From GWC2-37-13 sp964564535 (lineage in GTDB: Bacteria > Patescibacteriota > Microgenomatia > UBA1406 > GWC2-37-13), in NCBI GenBank assembly GCA_964564535.1, contig CAZMBH010000024.1, positions 1-12,794 of the forward strand: DNA of 12,794 bases. Direction: 5' to 3'. Positions within the stretch are counted from its first letter, which is position 1, and each line of letters starts with the position of its first letter. The notes below the pieces were generated by a model that made no database searches, had not been told where the DNA came from, and saw only the letters and a list, made by a program, of their open reading frames with translations. Shown piece after piece: positions 5,721 to 12,794 of the stretch. The translations under genes were made by a program, and so were the position numbers.

Positions 5721-5945
5721 GTGAAACTCTTGAAAAGGTTGGTTGTTATTGGATCTTTGCTCTTATTTTTAATAATAGCTTTTTTTCTTCCTCAAAAAAT
5801 TGAGGCATATGAACAGACAGAGGCCGTCTGTTACTCCCAATGTGCAGCGTACAAATTTGTCTGGAAAGGTGATTTTTGTTGGGATATGTTCCAAAGTCAA
5901 TGTACAATCGTTCAAAAAGTGCCGTCGATGATGCGATTGGGGTAG
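5721..5945 (+). CDS. N-terminal part of large exported surface protein (frameshifted)
   Basis: The GTG start gives a typical signal peptide: basic MKLLKRL, a hydrophobic core to about residue 22, and LPQKIEA as a likely cleavage region. A short cysteine-rich stretch follows (Cys37, 41, 53, 61). The frame then runs through CAA AAA and ends at a TAG at 5943-5945, after about eight residues that look unrelated. The -1 frame takes over at the run of five A (5914-5918) and continues for 1105 residues. Joined there, the product would be 1171 residues with eight cysteines near its N-terminus. By itself this piece is only 74 residues. It supplies the export signal that the long frame lacks. Confidence 0.75.
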   Translation: MKLLKRLVVIGSLLLFLIIAFFLPQKIEAYEQTEAVCYSQCAAYKFVWKGDFCWDMFQSQCTIVQKVPSMMRLG

Positions 5946-8900
5946 TTAAAGATGCCGTTAAATCTATGGCTTCGGGAAAAAGAAAAATGATTGTTGATGT
6001 CGATGTAGTTTTTAAAGCCTTAGCTATTTGCAAACCACTCATTGATTGTCTTGTCCCCCAACTGAAGGAGTGCGAAAATACATGTACTAATGTAAGCCAA
6101 ACCTATTACGCTCCCAATCTTTCCGTCGGCACTGCCTTTAGTGCAGAAACTCAACCTCACGTTTTTTATTCTGAAGATCGCCACGAATTAATTTTTGAAG
6201 TTGTTAATAATGGGCCAGGCTACGCTTGGGATATCGATGTAACGGCCAGTTGGGGACATACAAGAAACCGTGATAAAGTTGTCAGTGGTGGTGGAACTTT
6301 GTTTACTGAAAAAATTCCGGAACTAATATTTCTTGGCGCCAGAATGAGCTCACCAAAAGATCCGACGGATTCGGTCGTTGATTTTTTAATTGATGAAAGC
6401 AACGTCTCCGGACTTTTAAATAAATATAAATCTGATGCAAATAATCACTATATCCCGCCAGTGTGGTTTAAATCTGTTCCATTTACAGCTCCTGAAGGTG
6501 AATATACCAAGGTTATTTTTAATGTTGATCCCAATAAAATGATTCCGGAAAGCGGTGAAAATGACAATACTTATATTTATGAAATTGATAAGCTTCCAAC
6601 TCCGTTTTCTTTATCAGTTGAGAATCTCACCTCCCACCGTACTAACCTCACAAGTTTAACTGAATATATGGTCAGCTTTGAACTTAAAAACGAGGGAGAA
6701 GATAGTGGAAATACCCATATCAAATGGTTTGAGGGAGACTATCAATCAGGGAAAAATCCTATTCACAGCCTGGAGATGGTAATCCAGGGACTAAATAAAG
6801 CTAATTTTGATCATATTTTAAATGTCGACGTGACTAATGGTGGTGATTCCTGTAATAATTCCCAAAAATATACTTTAGTAGTTTTTGACGATGAAGGATT
6901 TATAAAAACCAGACATGAATTTTATCTTCCCCGTTATGCCGGATCAATTTCCGGTCGGGTGGATGATTTGTTTGGTAAAAAAGTTGTTGGAGCAACGATA
7001 ACCGCAAGCACCGGCCAAAGCTCAACGACTGATAAATATGGATCTTATCATATTAGAGGAATCGCCAGCTTAGGAAAAGTTACCTTAACTGCTACTCATC
7101 CCGATTTCAGCAAACCGGAAACAAAAGAGGCAGAAATAACATTTAGCATGAATGTTGATAAATGCCGAGTTGAAGGACTTTCTCAAACCGGAGTTAATTT
7201 TATTTTGAAAGATCAGGATGTGATGTTTAACGTGTTGGTTAAAAATCAGGCCGGAAACTTTGTTCCTGCCCATGTTTTGGCAAGCAATGCTGATTGGCGT
7301 TTTGAACAAGATGTTAATGATTCAACATCTCTGCCCGGCATGCAACCGGGACAATACTTTTTTACTATTTCGGCACCAGGCTATAAAACGATTGGCCAAA
7401 CAATTAATGCCGTACCTAACGATCAAAATTTGGAATTTGTCATGGAAAAATTAAATGGCCGGTTGACCGATGGCGGGCTGACTGTTCATGAACCACGTCT
7501 TCTTTGGCAACTCGATCGGGGAAGTGAAATTCTCTCACAGGTGACAGCTACTAAAGATGGTAAACGAATAATTATATATACAACTAAAAATAAAGCTAAT
7601 ACCGGTAAACTATATTTTTTTGATCTAGAAACCGGAAATAAAATTAAGGAAATTTCTGGTATGGTAGCAACCGGTGGTAACTCATATGCTTGTCTCGATG
7701 CTTCTTACGACGGTAATACAACTGCCTTATATGTTTACGATCGAACTGCAGGTGTCCGCAACACCAGAAATGTCCTAAAACTCTTTAACTCACAGGGTCA
7801 GGAGTTTGGAACGACTGAATTTAAACCTGGTAATAGCGCTCAAGAGTGCGATGTTTCCCCTGACGGATTTTATATTCTACCCAACCGATTAATGAATAAA
7901 GGATTATATGTCTATACCCGCCATGATATCTATGGTATTAAAGACGCTAAGGAAAGCGTTGGATATTCGTCAAACGGCGACCTTCATTTTACGGCTGCTA
8001 ATAACATTGTTGGCAACTGCCCAAAAATAGGATCATGCGTACATACTATTAACAACACTGTTGTTACAGATATTGAAGATGTTAGAGGTGGAGGAATTTC
8101 CAAAATCGACAGTAGCCAGGACGCAAGTAAAATTGCCATTGCCGAAATTAAAAAAGTTTATTTGTTTTCCAACGGTGCCAAATCCTGGGAAAAAGATATA
8201 AAAATTTATGGCGATGAGGCTGATATTTCTATTTCGCCTGGCGGAAAATACGTTATCTATTCAACCACTTTTCCAACTAATTCCTACAGAACAATTAGAA
8301 TATTTACGGATAATAATGTTGATAAAACCCCATCTGGTCTTCCTAATGCGGGGCGGGAAGAAGTGGTTTTTGTCCATGCCAATGATAAAGGTCTTTACTT
8401 TATGACTAATTATCATAAAACATTAAAGTTTTATAAAGTCGGCAGTTATTCTGTAGAATATAATCCCCCAACAGGAGTGCCAACCATAACTGAAAATTCA
8501 GCCAGCGGACTATCTTATTATCAAGGTGGTATTTTCAATCAGGCGGATGCTCAGCGTTTTGACCAACTTGTTGAGGGATTGATTTATATAGCAAATCGCT
8601 CGATCAACCTGAATATGGGAGGAGGAAAAGGGACTCTTCATATAACGGAAGGAACAATTTTTTCAGTCGACCATTACAGAAATCCTGTATTGCTTAAAGG
8701 ACAATTGACCGCTGATTTCAGTTCCCCGGCAATAATTTACGCCCTAAAATTTGACCGGTACGATTTGGAATTATTCAAAAGAAAATTGGGTTTATTCGTT
8801 TGGACAAACAAAGTGCCAAGCAGCGAGTATTTTATAGTAAAGAACATTCATACCAAATTCACCGTCAAAAATGAAGCCAATAAATTTAATGTTGCGGTCG

Positions 8901-9235
8901 ATTCCGGCGAAGTGGAAATACAAGGAGATAAAATTAATCTGGAAATAAAACAAGGGAGGCAAATTATTATTGACAATAATGGAACCAAGGAAACGGGTTA
9001 TGTGAATTATAAAACTCTTTCAATTATTATCGGAATAATAATTTTAATTATTTGTGCAATTTTATTTAGGTTTAGGAAAACAAAAGTTGGGAAAAAAATT
9101 ATTGAGATTTTGAAAGCAATCGAAATTTTTATTTGGAGAATAATTAAGAAAACTGCTCCAATTTTATGGAAAGGAATCAAATCTTTTTTTCAGTTATTAA
9201 TTAACATTTTTAAGAAATATGCAAAAAGAAAGTAA
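5876..9235 (+). CDS. Main body of large multidomain cell-surface protein
   Basis: The long frame is open from 5873; a TTG at 5876 is the first possible start but has no ribosome-binding site, so the true start is almost certainly the GTG at 5721 in another frame. In the 1119-residue frame I see four cysteines near 52-70. A CARDB-like Ig domain follows (about 80-237, with NNGPGYAWDI and IPESGENDN), then a second similar domain (about 243-350). A carboxypeptidase-regulatory-like domain (355-425) has SISGRVDD and a D-YGSYHI turn, and a second such module spans about 448-525. Next come a beta-propeller of WD/PQQ type (about 540-870) and a FecR-like domain (about 920-1040). A membrane helix (1048-1065) and a basic amphipathic tail finish it. 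It is probably exported, anchored by the C-terminus, and used for binding or adhesion. Confidence 0.85.
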   Translation: MLGYVPKSMYNRSKSAVDDAIGVVKDAVKSMASGKRKMIVDVDVVFKALAICKPLIDCLVPQLKECENTCTNVSQTYYAPNLSVGTAFSAETQPHVFYSEDRHELIFEVVNNGPGYAWDIDVTASWGHTRNRDKVVSGGGTLFTEKIPELIFLGARMSSPKDPTDSVVDFLIDESNVSGLLNKYKSDANNHYIPPVWFKSVPFTAPEGEYTKVIFNVDPNKMIPESGENDNTYIYEIDKLPTPFSLSVENLTSHRTNLTSLTEYMVSFELKNEGEDSGNTHIKWFEGDYQSGKNPIHSLEMVIQGLNKANFDHILNVDVTNGGDSCNNSQKYTLVVFDDEGFIKTRHEFYLPRYAGSISGRVDDLFGKKVVGATITASTGQSSTTDKYGSYHIRGIASLGKVTLTATHPDFSKPETKEAEITFSMNVDKCRVEGLSQTGVNFILKDQDVMFNVLVKNQAGNFVPAHVLASNADWRFEQDVNDSTSLPGMQPGQYFFTISAPGYKTIGQTINAVPNDQNLEFVMEKLNGRLTDGGLTVHEPRLLWQLDRGSEILSQVTATKDGKRIIIYTTKNKANTGKLYFFDLETGNKIKEISGMVATGGNSYACLDASYDGNTTALYVYDRTAGVRNTRNVLKLFNSQGQEFGTTEFKPGNSAQECDVSPDGFYILPNRLMNKGLYVYTRHDIYGIKDAKESVGYSSNGDLHFTAANNIVGNCPKIGSCVHTINNTVVTDIEDVRGGGISKIDSSQDASKIAIAEIKKVYLFSNGAKSWEKDIKIYGDEADISISPGGKYVIYSTTFPTNSYRTIRIFTDNNVDKTPSGLPNAGREEVVFVHANDKGLYFMTNYHKTLKFYKVGSYSVEYNPPTGVPTITENSASGLSYYQGGIFNQADAQRFDQLVEGLIYIANRSINLNMGGGKGTLHITEGTIFSVDHYRNPVLLKGQLTADFSSPAIIYALKFDRYDLELFKRKLGLFVWTNKVPSSEYFIVKNIHTKFTVKNEANKFNVAVDSGEVEIQGDKINLEIKQGRQIIIDNNGTKETGYVNYKTLSIIIGIIILIICAILFRFRKTKVGKKIIEILKAIEIFIWRIIKKTAPILWKGIKSFFQLLINIFKKYAKRK
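5913..5919 (+). other. Probable -1 frameshift site CAAAAAG
   Basis: In the upstream frame the codons are CAA AAA GTG; in the downstream frame they are TCA AAA AGT. Lys-tRNA can re-pair with AAA after a one-base backward slip, giving VQK then SAVDDAIG. The run is one A shorter than the classic A-AAA-AAG slippery heptamer. Either a true slip site, a one-base deletion in the genome, or an assembly error would look like this. Confidence 0.65.
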
Positions 9236-9329
9236 AACAACCAGACTTCTCGTCGTCGGATTTCTTTTAGTGATTATTATCGTTTCCAGCATCATTCTTT
9301 TTTCTTTGTTTAAAGCAGCTGGGAAATGA
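9219..9329 (+). CDS. 36-residue single-helix membrane peptide
   Basis: The ATG at 9219 lies inside the last codons of the surface-protein gene (17-base overlap, different frame), and the frame ends at a TGA at 9327-9329. The product is MQKESKTTR, then a hydrophobic helix of about 22 residues (LLVVGFLLVIIIVSSIILFS), then LFKAAGK. Basic ends and one strong helix are what a real small membrane protein looks like. The overlap suggests coupling to the gene before. There is no clear Shine-Dalgarno and no family is recognised, so a chance frame is not excluded. Confidence 0.5.
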   Translation: MQKESKTTRLLVVGFLLVIIIVSSIILFSLFKAAGK

Positions 9330-9339
9330 AGTTAAGTAC

Positions 9340-9990
9340 CTAATTGATTAGAAAAGTTGCAACGCTAAAACTCAAAAATTTATAACCAAATCGACATTGT
9401 TTAAGTAGTTTTTTGGATTTTTTTATATTTATTAATTTTCTTAAATATGACAAGTCCTCTACCCGCTGTTTTCTTTTATAAAGCATAAATCTACCTAAAG
9501 TAATATTTAACAACTGTTTAATCGCCCAATGAAGATTTATATTAAGCGTGGTAAATTTTGCGTTACCGAATTTTGTTTGAATAAGAGAATTAACAGGAAT
9601 TTTTACCCAAAATTGTGGATAAAGATCAAAGATTAAACTGGAATCTTTTTTAATAAACTTTGTCGATAAAATTTCAACATTTATATCATCTTTGGAAAAA
9701 CGAAGATAGATTGATTCACCATGTTCAATAAGTTTTTTAAAAAACGGCATCCTTTTGTTTATAAAAGTAGATTGTATAAAGCCTTTTTTTATTAATTTTT
9801 GTTTTATCACATCCACTAATGAACTGTCGGAAATTATATCCAGGTCATTTATCTTTCTTGAATAACCAATTTTTGCAGTAAAAGAAAGCGTAGCGGCAGA
9901 ACCTAAAACAATATATTTATCATTAGCACAACCCTTAAAAATTTCTGAGGCAATTTTAATATAGTTTGTATTTAATTTAGTTTTGGACAT
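9340..9990 (-). CDS. Nucleotidyltransferase-fold protein (AbiEii/MNT-like)
   Basis: The 216-residue protein has the core motif of the polymerase-beta-like nucleotidyltransferase fold. LGSAATLSF (29-37) is followed by the spaced DLDII (49-53) and a later acidic strand DDINVEIL (101-108) that could carry the third metal ligand. The rest is basic and helical. Proteins of this sort include AbiEii-type toxins and uncharacterised nucleotidyltransferases that modify tRNA or proteins. No antitoxin gene of AbiEi type is next to it, so a toxin role is not supported. It is divergent from the SET gene across 51 bases and ends facing the surface-protein operon. The ATG is preceded at six bases by an extended -10 box and has no Shine-Dalgarno. 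Confidence 0.7.
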   Translation of the reverse strand: MSKTKLNTNYIKIASEIFKGCANDKYIVLGSAATLSFTAKIGYSRKINDLDIISDSSLVDVIKQKLIKKGFIQSTFINKRMPFFKKLIEHGESIYLRFSKDDINVEILSTKFIKKDSSLIFDLYPQFWVKIPVNSLIQTKFGNAKFTTLNINLHWAIKQLLNITLGRFMLYKRKQRVEDLSYLRKLINIKKSKKLLKQCRFGYKFLSFSVATFLIN

Positions 9991-9996
9991 TAAAAG

Positions 9997-10005
9997 ATTG
10001 TATCA
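9997..10005 (-). promoter_or_regulatory. Extended -10 promoter of the nucleotidyltransferase gene
   Basis: TGA-TACAAT on the minus strand is an extended -10 element, followed by CTTTTA and the ATG at 9990, predicting a leaderless mRNA. There is no convincing -35 box, which extended -10 promoters can do without. Confidence 0.6.
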
Positions 10006-10026
10006 AAAATTATTAGACATAATATG

Positions 10027-10035
10027 TGTTAGATT
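10027..10035 (+). promoter_or_regulatory. Extended -10 promoter of the SET gene
   Basis: TGT-TAGATT on the plus strand, then ATCAAT and the ATG at 10042. The arrangement mirrors that of the divergent gene, and the two -10 boxes are 27 bases apart, so the polymerases would compete for the same short stretch. Confidence 0.5.
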
Positions 10036-10041
10036 ATCAAT

Positions 10042-10632
10042 ATGTTTTTGTTAAAAAAAGCTTATTGGGAAATTAAAAAAACCAAGGATAAAGGATATGG
10101 GGTTTTTTCTAAAAAAGAAATAAAAGCCGGCACCGTAATCAGCGATTATCTTGGAAAAGTAATAGATATCGCCGAGTATGATTTAGAAAAAGATAAAAAA
10201 GGACTTTACTTAATGTATCTGACCGATCAAGCTTCTATTTATCCCGATTTAACAAAACCAGGTCCTCATCTTCTCAATCATTCCTGTTCGCCAAACTGTT
10301 GGGTTTATATTTATCATGGACACACTTTATTTTTTGCTTTAAGAAAAATAAAAGCTTGTGAAGAACTGACAATCTCCTATTTACTTTGTCCGAAAGATAA
10401 AACCTGTAATCCTTGTACGCATGATTGTAGGTGTGGCAGTAAATTTTGCACTGGGACAATGCATCTGTCGGCAGATAAATATAAAAAGTGGCAAAAATTT
10501 CAAAATAAAGAGAATCGAAAAACGAAAATGACTAAATTTAGTTTCGGAAAAAATCTACAGAAGCTTACCTCCTATCCAAAAACAATCCCCTACAATCCAA
10601 TCTATACAATGATGTGCTCGAACTCTAATTAA
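10042..10632 (+). CDS. SET-domain protein methyltransferase with post-SET zinc motif
   Basis: The 196-residue protein has the SET motifs in order: KGYGVFSKKEIKAGTVI (17-33), LLNHSCSPNC (77-86, the NHSC motif that forms the pseudoknot and binds S-adenosylmethionine), and EELTISY (107-113) with the catalytic Tyr113. A post-SET cluster C-R-C-G-SKF-C (129-136) follows and should bind zinc with Cys82. SET enzymes move methyl groups from S-adenosylmethionine to lysine side chains. The C-terminal 50 residues are lysine-rich and not conserved. The target is unknown: a ribosomal or nucleoid protein is the obvious guess. It is divergent from the nucleotidyltransferase and convergent with the YvlD-like gene. 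The fold is mainly eukaryotic, so old transfer is possible. Confidence 0.9.
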   Translation: MFLLKKAYWEIKKTKDKGYGVFSKKEIKAGTVISDYLGKVIDIAEYDLEKDKKGLYLMYLTDQASIYPDLTKPGPHLLNHSCSPNCWVYIYHGHTLFFALRKIKACEELTISYLLCPKDKTCNPCTHDCRCGSKFCTGTMHLSADKYKKWQKFQNKENRKTKMTKFSFGKNLQKLTSYPKTIPYNPIYTMMCSNSN

Positions 10633-10645
10633 TTTATTGTAAGAT

Positions 10646-10975
10646 CTATTGCTTTAACGCAGATAAAAATCCATTGACAATTGTAAGTACGATCGCCGCT
10701 AATAGCGCAGTTCCAAATCCATCTATCTTAAAACCAGGAACGAGGCTGCTTGTTATTAAAAGCAGTATGGCATTAATGACAAATGTGAATAATCCCAGTG
10801 TCAAAATATTGATTGGTAGGGTTAAAATAATTAGTATTGGTTTAATAATAATCGTTAATATTCCCCAAACAACGGCAATAACCAACAATGTTTGCCACCC
10901 GTTAATCGCCATACCTGGAATTATGTATGAAGTAATATAAAATGCAAGAGCGTTAATTAATAGTTGTATTATCAT
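10646..10975 (-). CDS. YvlD / phage-holin superfamily IV membrane protein
   Basis: The 109-residue protein has four hydrophobic segments (about 4-22, 28-52, 53-78 and 87-106). It carries the family signature of PGMAINGWQTLLVIAVVWGILTIIIKPIL and the second half-repeat PGFKIDGFGTALLAAIVL. This matches the PF04020 family (YvlD, mycobacterial-type 4-helix holin superfamily IV). In spite of the holin name, these are ordinary bacterial membrane proteins, often tied to envelope stress. The gene lies 24 bases after the phosphorylase on the same strand. It has its own -10 box six bases before the ATG, so it can be transcribed alone. Confidence 0.9.
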   Translation of the reverse strand: MIIQLLINALAFYITSYIIPGMAINGWQTLLVIAVVWGILTIIIKPILIILTLPINILTLGLFTFVINAILLLITSSLVPGFKIDGFGTALLAAIVLTIVNGFLSALKQ

Positions 10976-10981
10976 TAATAC

Positions 10982-10990
10982 ATTATAACA
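10982..10990 (-). promoter_or_regulatory. Extended -10 promoter of the YvlD-like gene
   Basis: TGT-TATAAT (10990-10982, minus strand), a perfect extended -10, followed by GTATTA and the ATG at 10975. It lies in the 24-base gap after the phosphorylase stop and predicts a leaderless transcript. No clear -35 box is present. Confidence 0.6.
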
Positions 10991-10999
10991 ATTTTTAAA

Positions 11000-12700
11000 C
11001 TATAAATTCGTTTCAAACCTTAAGTTCAGATACTCAATCATCATTCTGGTTCCGCTTATGATGGGTAAAAATGCTTCCAACTGTTTTATGACTGCTCTTT
11101 TCCATTGATGTGGGTTATCAAGAATCTTAGCCATTCGATCAAGGTTTTTATATAGCGACCTTGAAGCCTTTTCGTCATTTGCTCCAGCAATTTCAAAAAA
11201 TGGCGGGTTAGTTTTATATTTCTTATCCGTAAAAAAAATATCTGCAACTCCTCCATCTTTTGTAGAACAAAGAAGTGTCCAATTGGCAACTGCTTTTTCC
11301 CAAGATGTGCCGCATGCTTCCCAACCCGGAATTGGCGTGTTAAGAATAATATCCGCCCCTCCAAAATATCTGGAAAGCTGCCAATTATAATTAACTACAA
11401 AATGAACTCTTTTTTTCAAAATATTATTTCCATCAACGACACGAAGAATATGTTGAAGCAGTAGTTTTATATCATCGTCCTTTTGATGGGCTTTCCCAGA
11501 TAAGATAATATGGATATTATTTCTTTCCAAAATTTCAGATAAACGATTAGGATCGGAAAAAAGAAGCCTCGGGCGCTTGTATGAAGTAAAGCGTCTCGTC
11601 CATAAAATAATTTTGGCATCTTCTGGTATTAACACTGGTTTTCCATACTGGTCATGACGATCTGATAATAAATAACTGCAAAGGTCTTCTTTCGCATGCT
11701 GTTTAACTTCTTGCATATGGGCAATATTGAGAAGATTTAATTTATTCTTATAATCAGGAGGAAGAAGATCGATAACAGGATCTCCTATTCCAAGAAGCCT
11801 ATATGTATGAAGTAGTTCGGGATAAATCCATCTATTGGCAATTGCATTGGTGACAGATCTAAATGGCAAACCATAGGACTCCTTTGCTTTAATAGCATGA
11901 AGTTTGCTGACCGCATTACTATGGCCGGCAATCATTAAAGCTAATTTACTTAACTTAATTACCCCACCTTCTTTTTTCACTATCTCAGTGAGCCATGACC
12001 GAAGCTCAATGTTTTTTACATTTTTAAAAACATATCTATCCATTTGATCAATCGTCCAAATCGGTTCTGCCGCCGGTGAAAGTGTGTGATTGGTAAAAAT
12101 TGTTTGTTTTTTTACATTCATTAGTGCCTTATCCATACTCAGTCCGTTTTCCATCAGGATATCAACCCAAGCGATACCGGCAAAAACTGTTGTTGATTCA
12201 TTGAGATGAAGTATTGAAATATCAATCCCAAGTTTAAAAAGAGCCCGTATCCCAATAAACCCAAGTACCGTTGATTGATACAGTCGATGTTCCGACTGTA
12301 TGTGCCCTTCATAAAGAGCTCTCATTCCAGGCTCATGAAACATGAGCAGAAGATTTCCGTTTACTCGTTTGCTATAAATATTGATTCTAATTTTCTTTCC
12401 GTTACTTATAAGTGGCGGAAGATTTATTAAAACCTTTCTAAAATTATAGAATTCAGGTTCGGGAGCCTTAAAGAATTTTTCTCTCTGTAAAAAATTTTTG
12501 TCTATTTCCTGTTTCCATTTATATTCATAGTAAAGGCCTATTCCCACAAATGGAATTCCAAGCTTGCCGGCAAGAAGAACCCAATCACCGGCCAGATATC
12601 CAAGTCCTCCGGCTGAACTTAAATCGGAAACGCCAAATTCATTAGAAAAACAAACCCATGGGGCTTTCTTAGTAACTTTTGAGAAATAGTCATTACCCAA
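11000..12700 (-). CDS. Alpha-glucan phosphorylase (GT35), N-terminus uncertain
   Basis: Counting from a TTG at 12700, the 566-residue protein aligns by eye with short-form alpha-glucan phosphorylases, which split alpha-1,4-glucans with phosphate to give glucose 1-phosphate. Motifs are CFSNEFG (17-23), GGLGYLAGD (31-39), HLNES (165-169), FTNHTLSPA (202-210), RRFTSYKR (369-376), GKAH (402-405) and EACGTSWEKA (461-470), where Lys469 is at the position of the pyridoxal-phosphate lysine. Relatives usually read GTSGMKA there, so WE is unusual. The frame stays open back to 12781 and encodes family-like YHLRFKKLCRDLG before the TTG, so TTG is probably not the real start. No ATG or GTG is in frame; an out-of-frame ATG stands at 12788-12786. 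Likely cytosolic glycogen or maltodextrin use. Confidence 0.85.
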   Translation of the reverse strand: MGNDYFSKVTKKAPWVCFSNEFGVSDLSSAGGLGYLAGDWVLLAGKLGIPFVGIGLYYEYKWKQEIDKNFLQREKFFKAPEPEFYNFRKVLINLPPLISNGKKIRINIYSKRVNGNLLLMFHEPGMRALYEGHIQSEHRLYQSTVLGFIGIRALFKLGIDISILHLNESTTVFAGIAWVDILMENGLSMDKALMNVKKQTIFTNHTLSPAAEPIWTIDQMDRYVFKNVKNIELRSWLTEIVKKEGGVIKLSKLALMIAGHSNAVSKLHAIKAKESYGLPFRSVTNAIANRWIYPELLHTYRLLGIGDPVIDLLPPDYKNKLNLLNIAHMQEVKQHAKEDLCSYLLSDRHDQYGKPVLIPEDAKIILWTRRFTSYKRPRLLFSDPNRLSEILERNNIHIILSGKAHQKDDDIKLLLQHILRVVDGNNILKKRVHFVVNYNWQLSRYFGGADIILNTPIPGWEACGTSWEKAVANWTLLCSTKDGGVADIFFTDKKYKTNPPFFEIAGANDEKASRSLYKNLDRMAKILDNPHQWKRAVIKQLEAFLPIISGTRMMIEYLNLRFETNL

Positions 12701-12794
12701 ATCACGACAAAGTTTTTTAAAACGTAAGTGATACAGGGGTTGAATCTCTTCTTTATTTAATGGTTTATCTATAAAAGAATATTACCATAAAATA

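Noticed and set aside
10674..10940. 88-codon + strand frame opposite the YvlD-like gene
   Set aside because: The minus-strand protein has a clear family signature and promoter; the + frame has neither.
10646..10975. Prophage remnant because of the holin name
   Set aside because: The holin superfamily IV label covers ordinary bacterial YvlD-type proteins; no phage gene is nearby.

Overview
This is an AT-rich window (roughly one third G+C by eye) with tightly packed, mostly small genes on both strands, and no rRNA, tRNA, CRISPR array or insertion sequence. The stops TAA, TAG and TGA all end genes normally, so the genetic code is standard here. Many tiny membrane proteins, a short-form glucan phosphorylase, a bacterial SET-domain protein, a PsbP-like lipobox-free anchored protein and widespread -10 boxes placed directly on start codons together suggest an uncultivated Patescibacteria/CPR genome, possibly Microgenomates-like. 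That assignment is inference; no marker gene is present.

Layout. 1-670 (+): the tail of an unknown gene and a gluconate-kinase-like P-loop kinase, overlapping tail to tail with coaBC (627-1832, -), the bifunctional coenzyme A biosynthesis enzyme. 1862-4793 (-): a cluster read leftward, comprising a ribbon-helix-helix regulator, a YggT-family protein, a YtxH-like protein, a one-helix protein, a PsbP-like anchored protein, a GlsB/YeaQ protein, another one-helix protein, a DUF5670-like gene broken by TAG, and a DUF3096-like protein. It looks like an envelope or general-stress set. 4859-5670 (+): a LapA-like membrane protein overlapping a Nudix hydrolase. The two directions diverge from a compact promoter region with a shared palindromic -35 box and a perfect inverted repeat that is a candidate operator.

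5721-9329 (+): a very large exported surface protein (Cys-rich N-terminus, CARDB, carboxypeptidase-regulatory-like, beta-propeller and FecR-like parts, then a C-terminal membrane helix and basic tail). It is split by a -1 frameshift at a run of five A, and is followed by an overlapping 36-residue membrane peptide. 9340-10632: a nucleotidyltransferase-fold protein (-) and a SET-domain methyltransferase (+) fired from a 51-base divergent promoter. 10646-12781 (-): a YvlD/holin-IV-type membrane protein downstream of an alpha-glucan phosphorylase whose start is unclear at the window edge.

Three observations stand out. At six genes a -10 box lies only 6-7 bases before the start codon, predicting leaderless mRNAs, while several internal cluster genes carry strong Shine-Dalgarno sites. 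The RHH gene appears to control itself and probably the membrane-stress cluster. Three genes (surface protein, DUF5670, phosphorylase 5' end) show apparent disruptions that are either biological or assembly errors.
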